Source: Pararhizobium sp.
GTDB lineage: Bacteria; Pseudomonadota; Alphaproteobacteria; Rhizobiales; Rhizobiaceae
Assembly (NCBI GenBank): GCA_017794825.1
Contig: CP051237.1
Location: forward strand, 930,001-994,000
Length of the DNA: 64,000 bases
Reading direction: 5' to 3'
Position numbers and translations under genes: made by a program. The notes under the pieces were generated by a model. The model saw only the letters and a list, made by a program, of their open reading frames with translations, searched no databases and had not been told where the DNA came from. Positions 37,681 to 44,889 of the stretch are shown here, piece after piece (the stretch's first letter is position 1; each line of letters opens with the position of its first letter).

Positions 37681-38751
37681 ATGATTTTTGCAGAATACAT
37701 CTGGCTGGACGGAACCGAGCCGACCCAAGGCCTGCGGTCAAAAACCCGCATGGTCAGTTGCGATATGGAAAATCCCGGACCACGCGACTTCCCCGACTGG
37801 AGCTTCGATGGATCGTCGACCAGCCAGGCGGACGGATCGGATTCTGATTGCGCCCTGACGCCCGTCTGCGTTGCAAAGGATCCAATTCGAGGCGGCGAAA
37901 GCTATCTCGTGCTGTGCGAGGTCTTCAATGCGGATGGCTCTCCTCATGCGACAAACATGCGCGCAGCCCTCCGCGCTGTGCTAAATGCCGGCGCCTCCGA
38001 CCACGAACCATGGATCGGCTTCGAACAGGAATATACACTGATGAAAGCCGGCCGGCCGCTGGGCTTTCCCACCGAAGGCTATCCTGGCCCGCAGGGACCA
38101 TATTATTGCGGTATCGGCGCCGACCGCGCATTCGGCCGCGACATTGCGGAAACCCATGCCCGTAATTGCCACGAGGCCGGCCTGCTTTACTACGGCCTGA
38201 ACGCCGAAGTGATGCCCGGTCAATGGGAATTCCAGATCGGGTATCGCGGTGACGACAGGGATGATCCATCGCTTCTCAACGCCGCCGATCACCTTTGGAT
38301 CGCCCGATACATCCTCCACCGCATAGCCGAAAAGGCAGGCCTGATCGCCTCCCTGGAGAACAAGCCGATCAAGGGCGACTGGAACGGCGCCGGCATTCAC
38401 ACCAATTTCTCGACGCTGCAGACGCGCGCCGAAGGTGGAATCGAGGCCATCCGGGAAGCAACGGAACGTTTGTCGCACCGGCACGACGACCACATCAGCG
38501 TTTATGGCGACGGGCTCGCTGACCGGCTGACAGGACTCCACGAAACCTGTTCGATCAGTGATTTCAAGGTCGGCAACGCCGACAGGGCCGCGTCGATCCG
38601 CATACCGCTCGGCGTCGAGTTGAATGGCGCCGGATACTTCGAAGACCGTCGTCCGGGCGCGAACGCCGACCCCTACAGGGTTGCAGCCAGGCTGGCGGCG
38701 ACCGTCTGCGAAATCGACGATACGCAGACCATTCACGAAAAGGCAGCCTGA
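37681..38751 (+). CDS. glnII: Glutamine synthetase type II (eukaryotic-type)
   Basis: 356 residues from ATG 37681 with GGAG seven bases upstream. Type II motifs are EYIWLDGT at the N-terminus, PDWSFDGSSTSQADGSDSD, FEQEYTLM, YYCGIGADRAFGRDIAE, VMPGQWEFQIGY, GDWNGAGIHTNFST, and NRGAS-equivalent GNADRAASIRIP. It condenses glutamate and ammonia with ATP to glutamine. The type II enzyme occurs alongside GlnA in rhizobia and relatives, where it is induced by nitrogen limitation; I could not identify an NtrC/sigma-54 promoter in the 198 bases upstream. Confidence 0.93.
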   Translation: MIFAEYIWLDGTEPTQGLRSKTRMVSCDMENPGPRDFPDWSFDGSSTSQADGSDSDCALTPVCVAKDPIRGGESYLVLCEVFNADGSPHATNMRAALRAVLNAGASDHEPWIGFEQEYTLMKAGRPLGFPTEGYPGPQGPYYCGIGADRAFGRDIAETHARNCHEAGLLYYGLNAEVMPGQWEFQIGYRGDDRDDPSLLNAADHLWIARYILHRIAEKAGLIASLENKPIKGDWNGAGIHTNFSTLQTRAEGGIEAIREATERLSHRHDDHISVYGDGLADRLTGLHETCSISDFKVGNADRAASIRIPLGVELNGAGYFEDRRPGANADPYRVAARLAATVCEIDDTQTIHEKAA

Positions 38752-38893
38752 TCCCGAGAACGGATCCGCGCAAAGTCGGGAGAGTGTGGTGTTTGTCACC
38801 GTGCTTTCCCGCTGGCGGACTTAATGCACGCAAGGCGACCAATCAGACAACTGATGGTTGCCTGCTAGACAGAGTAACGGAAAGGATACGAAT

Positions 38894-39145
38894 ATGTTCT
38901 TGTCAGCCATCAATATTCCTGGAGGCCGAATTGCCAGCAGACTTGGCAATGACATCCGCCAGTCAGTGACGCACTTCGCCAATCGTCGGCGATTCAACCG
39001 ACTGCTGGATCTGGAAGACGCAATCCTCGACGACATCGGCGTCACGCGCGGCGATGTGCAGATTGCAAGCCGCCTGCCGCTGCAAAGAAATGCTGCGCTG
39101 GAACTGCGTCGCATATCGCTGGAGCGTCGCCGCCAATGCAAATGA
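38894..39145 (+). CDS. DUF1127 small protein 1
   Basis: 83 residues from the ATG at 38894 with AAAGGA upstream. The DUF1127 (YjiS-like) core is FNRLLDLEDAILDDIGVTRGDV, with an arginine-rich tail ending in RRISLERRRQCK. Such small basic proteins affect RNA turnover or phosphate, carbon and stress metabolism in some Alphaproteobacteria. The stop overlaps the start of a short downstream frame by ATGA. A second DUF1127 gene lies about 1.9 kb downstream beyond the flavoprotein. Confidence 0.82.
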   Translation: MFLSAINIPGGRIASRLGNDIRQSVTHFANRRRFNRLLDLEDAILDDIGVTRGDVQIASRLPLQRNAALELRRISLERRRQCK

Positions 39146-39276
39146 AGATTGCACAGCAGAAGGTGCATTTGCACTGCGCATGCCGGCGTATCAAGTGGCG
39201 GAACTGCGGCCAGGAGTGGAACCCGCGCCGGATTTACACTCAGTTTCAACGCTTGAGCGAGGACGAAGAAGGTTAA
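39142..39276 (+). CDS. Possible 44-residue small protein translationally coupled to DUF1127
   Basis: This frame starts at the ATG within the ATGA that ends the DUF1127 gene (a further in-frame ATG lies at 39136) and ends at TAA 39276. The product is rich in Arg, Cys and Trp at first (HLHCACRRIKWRNCGQEW), then acidic at the end (LSEDEEG). CxC plus a later Cys would allow metal or disulfide formation. It matches no family I know. Support is only the start-stop overlap and plausible composition, so it may be chance. Confidence 0.35.
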   Translation: MKIAQQKVHLHCACRRIKWRNCGQEWNPRRIYTQFQRLSEDEEG

Positions 39277-39453
39277 ATACCACGCTCATTCCAACGGCCG
39301 TGCTTTTCAAGGCCCGGCAGGACGAAGCGCCTATCCACCATACAAACCGGTCTCCAGATCGCCTGCAGAGACCCCGACACGTGGTCGGGACGTCCGCAGA
39401 CGGACAGGAATGGAAGATCACGCTTTTCGAACTCGAACGAATGGATAACTCTA

Positions 39454-41022
39454 ATGGCACACTCAATTGAGGTTTCGAAACTTGCTGTCCAGACTTGCGA
39501 AGTCTGCATCATCGGAGCGGGCGTCGCCGGTCTGAACGCCTTGTTCGCCGCCGCTCAATATCTGCAACCGACCGACAAGGTAATTCTGATCGACCGCAAT
39601 GAAGAAGCAGGCGGCATGTGGACGCAGGTCTATGACTTCTGCCGTCTGCACCAGCCACACCCGTCTTTCACTGTCGGCAACATGAACTGGAACTGGTCGA
39701 AGCCCAAGGAATACCTCGCCACCGGCGCCGAGGTCAAAGCGCATCTGCAAAGTTGCTACGAGACCCTGCGTCACAGCTTGGATGTCGAAGAGCTTTTCGG
39801 GTACACTGTGAGCGACTGCGAAGAGATTGCGACGCGAAAAGGCGCGATCGCGCGGGTTACGCTCCATCCCAATGACGAAGCAGGTGAGAGCCGGATCGTC
39901 GAGGCCCGCAGGGTCATCAAGGCCTATGGCTACGACGTTCCGCAACCTGAGCCGATGACATTTGAGAGCAGCCGGGTCGTTTCAACCACGCCGCAACTGA
40001 TGTGCGATAGCGCCGACCTCGACGATCGGGCGCCGGTCTACGTCGTGGGTGGCGGGAAGACCGGTATGGATACGTGTCTTGCCGTTCTCGACCGGTTGCC
40101 GAAACGCCCTCTCAGGCTGATCAACGGAAATGGCTCCGTCTTTGCGGAACGCGGCAAGTTCTTTCCCCGCGGCGCGCGCTGCTGGTGGGACGGACACATG
40201 GTGACCAGGGTCTTTCGGGATCAGGCGATGCTGTTCGACGGAACGAATGAGGACGAGGCGTTCTACCATTTCCGGCGCAACTACACGGTGGGTCTTGCGG
40301 GGGCCCAGGAACAGTTTTTCTTCGGCATATTATCGGAAGAGGAACGCCGTGACATCGCCTATGGCGTCGACGAAATCTTCAATGAGTATCTCGTCGATGT
40401 CGTGGACACCCCCGATGGCCCTGAAATGGTGTTTCGCAGCGGCGAGCGCAGGCGCGTGGAACCCGGCAGCGTCTTCATAAATTGCACAGGTCATCTGATG
40501 CGCCAGGAACACCCTAATGAACCGTATCTCTCGGATCATGGCGCAGTCCTGACGATTACCCCGCGTTCGATGGTCCACTTCCTGTCAAGCGCCGCAGCCT
40601 ATTTCCTGACGCACCTCATGTTTCTGGAAAAGTTACGGGATCTGCCGCTCTACGCGTTCGACGGCGAAACGATGGCTGCGAAGAACAACCATGTCTATCA
40701 CACGTCGCTGATCTCGCTCAGTTTCATGAACATGGTCACGATGATGCAAGTCCTTCCCTTCGCAATCGTGGATGGCTGCGGGCTTGACATCGATCGCCTC
40801 TATCCCCTGCCGCGACGCGCGCTTCTGCTCGTCGACGTAAAGCTCAGGGGACGGCGTTATGTCAGCCACTGCCGCAAGGCGCTCGACCGCGTGTCAGAAC
40901 GGTTCGGCGTGCATTGCGGCCGGCTCCCGTCCCGGGCCGAAAGCCGCAGCGAACGAGCGGGCGTCGAGGATCGCAACAAGGCGAACGCACAAATACAGCC
41001 GCTGTCACTGGCGCGGCAATAA
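39454..41022 (+). CDS. FAD-dependent, flavin-monooxygenase-like protein
   Basis: 522 residues. An N-terminal Rossmann FAD motif (CEVCIIGAGVAGLNALFAAA, then VILIDRNEEAGGMW) is followed by an NAD(P)-type second dinucleotide fold (APVYVVGGGKTGMDTCLAVL). VFINCTGHLMRQEHP resembles the ATG-type hinge of FMO/BVMO-like flavoproteins. There is no signal peptide or anchor. It likely performs NAD(P)H-dependent oxygenation or reduction of an unknown substrate. It lies between two DUF1127 genes in the same direction, an arrangement that suggests co-transcription, and a terminator follows the second one. Confidence 0.82.
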   Translation: MAHSIEVSKLAVQTCEVCIIGAGVAGLNALFAAAQYLQPTDKVILIDRNEEAGGMWTQVYDFCRLHQPHPSFTVGNMNWNWSKPKEYLATGAEVKAHLQSCYETLRHSLDVEELFGYTVSDCEEIATRKGAIARVTLHPNDEAGESRIVEARRVIKAYGYDVPQPEPMTFESSRVVSTTPQLMCDSADLDDRAPVYVVGGGKTGMDTCLAVLDRLPKRPLRLINGNGSVFAERGKFFPRGARCWWDGHMVTRVFRDQAMLFDGTNEDEAFYHFRRNYTVGLAGAQEQFFFGILSEEERRDIAYGVDEIFNEYLVDVVDTPDGPEMVFRSGERRRVEPGSVFINCTGHLMRQEHPNEPYLSDHGAVLTITPRSMVHFLSSAAAYFLTHLMFLEKLRDLPLYAFDGETMAAKNNHVYHTSLISLSFMNMVTMMQVLPFAIVDGCGLDIDRLYPLPRRALLLVDVKLRGRRYVSHCRKALDRVSERFGVHCGRLPSRAESRSERAGVEDRNKANAQIQPLSLARQ

Positions 41023-41067
41023 CGTCGATTCCCTGTGTGGAATTCAGAAATCAAAAAGGAGAAAAAA

Positions 41068-41241
41068 ATGTCTTTGTTCACCTCTGTCCGCGGCGCGATC
41101 GAACGGGTCGGCGCCGCACGGCGCCGCCGCCGCGACTATGACAGGCTCAATGCGATGGACGATAGTCAATTGAGAGACATCGGGCTGACGCGCGGCGATA
41201 TCATGGCGGGCTTTGCCCGGCGGCGCAGCCAGTTCGAATAG
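41068..41241 (+). CDS. DUF1127 small protein 2
   Basis: 57 residues from ATG 41068 with AGGAG about seven bases upstream. The family core is DYDRLNAMDDSQLRDIGLTRGDI, preceded by an arginine-rich helix (AARRRRRDY) and ended by FARRRSQFE. It is shorter than DUF1127 protein 1 and closer to the canonical 45-60-residue form. It starts 45 bases after the flavoprotein stop and is followed by a strong terminator, so it ends that transcription unit. Confidence 0.86.
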   Translation: MSLFTSVRGAIERVGAARRRRRDYDRLNAMDDSQLRDIGLTRGDIMAGFARRRSQFE

Positions 41242-41280
41242 AATGTCGAACCACAATTATGCTGCGATACAACGAAGATC

Positions 41281-41312
41281 GGGTCCGGGTGAATGTATCC
41301 GGACCCTTTTTT
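41281..41312 (+). terminator. Intrinsic terminator after DUF1127 protein 2
   Basis: The 8-base-pair stem GGGTCCGG (41281-41288) with its exact complement (41299-41306) can extend by one G-U pair. It is followed by six Ts (41307-41312). It lies 39 bases after the DUF1127 stop. It is a classical Rho-independent terminator for the flavoprotein/DUF1127 unit. Confidence 0.9.
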
Positions 41313-41827
41313 GAAGCGCGAACAGCCAACATTCCGGCTGGTCGCCATCACCTCAGAGCCAGCAAATCCTATTCCGACAAGGACGCCCGGCAGGCGCTAC
41401 CACCAGCCCGCACACTGGTCACAATGTTTCAGAATTCCTCGCTTCAGACCCGTATCGAGGAAGGCGCCGGCCTACTCCAAGGTGATTAAGGACGAGAGCC
41501 ATCTCGACTCCTGCTGTGGCGCCAATCTGAATGCGCTGGTGGCTAACATCCAGATCGCCAAGCACGCCGGCCCCTGGGACACCTATCCAGACGCTGAAGA
41601 CGTAGCCGCAACCGACACGATTGTGGCGTCTCCGGTGAAAATCGCCGAGACGCTTCGCGTTCAGCTTGGCATGAGGTAATTCACGCCATCGGTCATGGCA
41701 GTGCGCCGCCATGACCTCCCGATACCGGATTTGCCAAAGGCTTGACCCTGTCCAACGCCAAATGTTGATGGATCGTTAACGGCATGTTACGTCTCGTGAT
41801 GTCCTGATCTCACGAGTATCTGCCTGC
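41313..41827. pseudogene. About 500 bases without an intact gene; possible decayed CpaD-like fragment
   Basis: A plus-strand frame ending at TAA 41679 contains CCGANLNALVAN followed by about 30 residues rich in Asp, Pro and Ala. The pattern faintly recalls the C-terminal NLAAMVANP segment of CpaD pilus-assembly proteins. No clear start or ribosome-binding site is visible, and the segment before about 41480 has no coding character. It could equally be chance or a fragment of an unrelated gene. The remainder up to 41827 probably holds the promoter of the ankyrin lipoprotein gene. Confidence 0.2.
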
Positions 41828-42577
41828 ATGAAAAGAAACGTTATCTGTCTTTGCGCTGCGATTGGCCTTCTGAGCGGCTGCAGCACGACCACGTCAACCG
41901 GTGAACTCAACTACGCCATCCTGAACGAAAATTTGGTCGCCGTGCGCGCCGGCATCGAGAACGGCGCAAACGTCAACGGAACCAACAACAAGCTCGATTC
42001 CCGTCCGATTCACACAGCCGCCGGAAAGGGCAACATCGCGATCGTGCGCGAACTGGTTGCCGCGGGCGCCGAAGTGGACGTTCCCGATTGCGCAGGACGT
42101 ACGCCGCTGATGTATGCGGTCAAGGCAAATTCGCTCGCGGTGTCGCGCTACCTGGTCGAGGAAGGCGCGGAGGTTAATCGCATGGCGAAAGACAGCAATC
42201 GCACCTGCAATGTCGGCAGCCCCGAAGACACGCCGCTGGTGATAGCATCGGCCACAAACAACACCGAAACCGTCCGCTTTCTCATGAGCAAGGGCGCGAC
42301 AGCCGGCGGGCAGCGCGCATTCGCCTTTTCTCTTTTTGACGAGTCGCGCGAACCTGTCGCGAAACAGTTTCGCGCAGCCGGCTACAAGGCCGACGAGCAG
42401 ACTGCGCGGATGGTGGCGGATATTTCGTCAAGCCTGAAATCCGGCGATACGGCGCAGCAAACCGCGGGCCAGACACAGACGGCTCAGGCGAAACAACCTG
42501 ACGACTCCTACGGCCTGGCCGACGCGGCTCTCGATGCGGCGGCCACCGGCGCGGTGCTCGCGTTGATCGGTTTCTGA
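41828..42577 (+). CDS. Ankyrin-repeat lipoprotein
   Basis: 249 residues. The N-terminus MKRNVICLCAAIGLLSGCS has a lipobox (LLSGC), predicting lipid attachment at Cys18 and membrane anchoring. Residues 25-175 hold about four ankyrin repeats (NLVAVRAGIENGANVNG, RPIHTAAGKGNIAIVREL, TPLMYAVKANSLAVSRYL, TPLVIASATNNTETVRFL). A Gln/Ala-rich low-complexity linker (QQTAGQTQTAQAKQ) leads to a short hydrophobic end (AATGAVLALIGF). It likely mediates protein-protein contacts in the periplasm. It is convergent with the TetR gene, three bases apart. Confidence 0.85.
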   Translation: MKRNVICLCAAIGLLSGCSTTTSTGELNYAILNENLVAVRAGIENGANVNGTNNKLDSRPIHTAAGKGNIAIVRELVAAGAEVDVPDCAGRTPLMYAVKANSLAVSRYLVEEGAEVNRMAKDSNRTCNVGSPEDTPLVIASATNNTETVRFLMSKGATAGGQRAFAFSLFDESREPVAKQFRAAGYKADEQTARMVADISSSLKSGDTAQQTAGQTQTAQAKQPDDSYGLADAALDAAATGAVLALIGF

Positions 42578-42580
42578 ACT

Positions 42581-43168
42581 CTATCCTGGCCTTTTCGTCG
42601 CCCAATCTTTGGTAAGTCCATCGACGAACACATCGAGCAGGCGAACGACGGTGTCCTGCCAGCCAGGCTTCTCCGGGATATAGCATATCCCCAGGAAGGC
42701 GCGCATGAGTTCCTCGGCTGTGATGTCGTCGCGTAGTCTGCCGGCGGCGACCCCGCGATCCAGCAGGCCGGAAATGGCCGACATCAACCGCCTGGACGTG
42801 TCCGCGAAGAACTCCGACGAACCGTCCATCGTCGGCGACAGTGCCGCCAGCATGCCGCGCTTGGTCGCAACCATCCTGACGCTCGCATGCATCCAGCGCT
42901 TCAGCGCATCTGCGGGGTCGGGCTCCGCTGCAAGCCTGTCGGCAAGTTCGACCATCTCGTCCACCTCGCGACGATAGACCGCCTGAAAAATCGCCTCTCG
43001 CGTCGGAAAATGTCGGTAGAGCGTGCCGATCCCGACGCCTGCCGTCCGGGCCACTGCTTCAAGGCTCGCGCCCGGACCGCCGGCCGAAAAAACCTCGCCC
43101 GCCGCCTCGAGCAACCGCTCGCGGTTGCGGATGGAATCGGCGCGCGGGCGCCTGGTGGATTTCTGCAT
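42581..43168 (-). CDS. TetR/AcrR-family transcriptional regulator
   Basis: 195 residues from ATG 43168 (ATG 43180 possible). The N-terminal TetR helix-turn-helix is RERLLEAAGEVFSAGGPGAS, LEAVARTAGVGIGTLYRHF and PTREAIFQAVYRREVDEMV. The C-terminal ligand domain has LKRWMHASVRMVATKRGM and FLGICYIPEKPGWQDTVV. It is divergent from a molybdenum hydroxylase operon across about 170 bases and is the likely repressor of that operon, possibly responding to an aldehyde or N-heterocycle substrate. Confidence 0.88.
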   Translation of the reverse strand: MQKSTRRPRADSIRNRERLLEAAGEVFSAGGPGASLEAVARTAGVGIGTLYRHFPTREAIFQAVYRREVDEMVELADRLAAEPDPADALKRWMHASVRMVATKRGMLAALSPTMDGSSEFFADTSRRLMSAISGLLDRGVAAGRLRDDITAEELMRAFLGICYIPEKPGWQDTVVRLLDVFVDGLTKDWATKRPG

Positions 43169-43339
43169 TTCAACGCCCATTTGACAAAATCGCAGAGACC
43201 CCTCTTGATAAGCGGAGGGTGCCTCCGTATATTTCCTTTCGATGGACTTCCAGCCGTAAACCCATATTGCACCGTTTGAACCGGGAACGAAAGAGCCCGC
43301 GTTCTCTGCTGCAAGGTTGCACCCAGCATCGGAGATATT

Positions 43340-43834
43340 ATGCCCCTTTCCATCAGCCTCACAATCAATGGAGATCGACATGACACGCTGCTCGAGGACG
43401 CGCGAGCGACGTTGCTCGACGTGCTTCGCGAGCGCGTCGGTCTGACCGGAACGAAGAAGGGCTGCGACCGCGGACAGTGCGGCGCCTGCACCATCCTCGT
43501 CGATGGCCGCAGGATCAACGCATGCCTGACGCTCGCCGCCAGCGTCGACGGCGCCGCCATAACCACGATCGAAGGTCTTGCCCGGAAAGGCGAACTTCAT
43601 CCCGTGCAGGCCGCCTTCATCGAGAATGACGGGTTCCGGTGCGGCTATTGCACGCCGGGCCAGATCATGAGCGCCGTCGGCCTGATCGCCGAAGGCGACG
43701 CAGGCGACGATCCGGAACGTATCCGTGAGGGCATGAGCGGCAATATCTGCCGCTGCGCCGCCTATCCCGGAATTACGCAGGCAGTGCTCGATGCACAGAG
43801 GCGTCTTGCGAACGACGAAAGGATAAGCGCATGA
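43340..43834 (+). CDS. paoA-like: Molybdenum hydroxylase [2Fe-2S] subunit (PaoA/YagT-like)
   Basis: 164 residues with both iron-sulfur motifs. The plant-ferredoxin-type cluster is CDRGQCGACTILVDG with a later Cys in INACLTLA. The second cluster is FRCGYCTPGQIM with GNICRCAAYPGI. It passes electrons from the molybdenum centre to the FAD subunit. Unlike E. coli PaoA it has no Tat signal, so the complex should be cytosolic. GGAG lies about seven bases before the ATG. Its stop overlaps the next gene by four bases (ATGA). Confidence 0.92.
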   Translation: MPLSISLTINGDRHDTLLEDARATLLDVLRERVGLTGTKKGCDRGQCGACTILVDGRRINACLTLAASVDGAAITTIEGLARKGELHPVQAAFIENDGFRCGYCTPGQIMSAVGLIAEGDAGDDPERIREGMSGNICRCAAYPGITQAVLDAQRRLANDERISA

Positions 43835-44889
43835 ACCGCTTCGACTACATCCGCCCCGCCTCTCTTGAAGAAGCCATCGCCGCCGGATCAGAGCCTGGAG
43901 CATCCTACCTCGCCGGCGGAACCAACCTGCTCGACCTGATGAAAGTCGATGTCGCCCGTCCCGACAAGATCGTCGACATCACCCGGGTGCCGGGCCTCGA
44001 CCGGATCGAGATGCAGAATGACGGGACAATCCGTATTGGAGCGATGGTGCGCAACGCGGATCTTGCCCGACACCCGGCCTTCGCAAAAGCTTGTCCCGCC
44101 GTCGCCGAGGCGTTGCTTTCCGGTGCTTCGCCACAACTCAGAAACGCCGCGACCGTCGGCGGCAACCTGATGCAACAGACTCGCTGCGCCTATTTCTACG
44201 ACCCGTACAGCGCCTGCAATCGCCGACAGAAAGGGGCAGGATGCGACGCTCGTGGCGGCGATACGCGCAACCACGCGGTGCTTGGCTGGAGCGACAACTG
44301 CATCGCCATTCATCCGTCCGATTTCTGCGTTCCACTCGCGGCGCTTGATACCGTGGTCGAGATCGAGGGTCCGGAGGGCGCGCGCGAGACGCCCCTGACC
44401 CGTTTCTATTCACTTCCTGACGACACGACGCCTGGCGGCGTCGATCTTGCGCCGGGCGAAATGATCACCGCGCTGCGTCTGCCACGGGACGCAGCCTCCT
44501 TTGCAAGCCATGCCCGCTATCTGAAGCTGAGGGAGCGCACCTCCTACGCTTTCGCCATCGTTTCGGCCGCGGTTATGCTGCGTATGCAGGAAGGCGTGAT
44601 TGCCGAGGCCAGGATCGCGCTTGGCGGCGTCGCCGCCCGCCCCTGGCGATCGGTGATCGCCGAGGAAAGATTGCGCGACGGCGAGCCAGACGTCGATCTG
44701 TTCGCCTCCGCCGCCGAAGCCGCCCTTCAGGGCGCCGAACCTTCCGGCGCAAATGCTTTCAAGATCGAACTCGCAAAACGCCTCGTCATCCGCGCTATCG
44801 AGCGCGCTGCAGAAGGTACGCCCGCGCGCATGCCCGCCCTGCCCGCCTCCGTCTTCGCTTCCGACACCGGAGTTTCCGCCCATGTCTGA
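43831..44889 (+). CDS. paoB-like: Molybdenum hydroxylase FAD subunit (PaoB/YagS-like, with extra cluster motif)
   Basis: 352 residues of the CO-dehydrogenase flavoprotein type: FDYIRPASLEEAIAAG, YLAGGTNLLDLMKVDVA, LRNAATVGGNLMQQTRC, and a C-terminal domain (RTSYAFAIVSAAVML). The segment from TRCAYFYDPYSACNRR to GAGCDA and NCIAIHPSDFCVPL carries the extra cysteines that bind a [4Fe-4S] cluster in E. coli PaoB. This points to the PaoABC subgroup rather than classical xanthine dehydrogenase. It overlaps paoA by four bases and paoC by eight. Confidence 0.9.
   Translation: MNRFDYIRPASLEEAIAAGSEPGASYLAGGTNLLDLMKVDVARPDKIVDITRVPGLDRIEMQNDGTIRIGAMVRNADLARHPAFAKACPAVAEALLSGASPQLRNAATVGGNLMQQTRCAYFYDPYSACNRRQKGAGCDARGGDTRNHAVLGWSDNCIAIHPSDFCVPLAALDTVVEIEGPEGARETPLTRFYSLPDDTTPGGVDLAPGEMITALRLPRDAASFASHARYLKLRERTSYAFAIVSAAVMLRMQEGVIAEARIALGGVAARPWRSVIAEERLRDGEPDVDLFASAAEAALQGAEPSGANAFKIELAKRLVIRAIERAAEGTPARMPALPASVFASDTGVSAHV

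Noticed and set aside
38752..38893. Terminator after glnII using TCCCGA and TCGGGA
   Set aside because: The arms are only six bases with an 18-base loop and no T-run, too weak to call.
39054..39470. A 138-codon plus-strand frame overlapping DUF1127 and the flavoprotein start
   Set aside because: It begins inside DUF1127 in another frame, has no ribosome-binding site or motif, and conflicts with the smaller ATGA-coupled frame.
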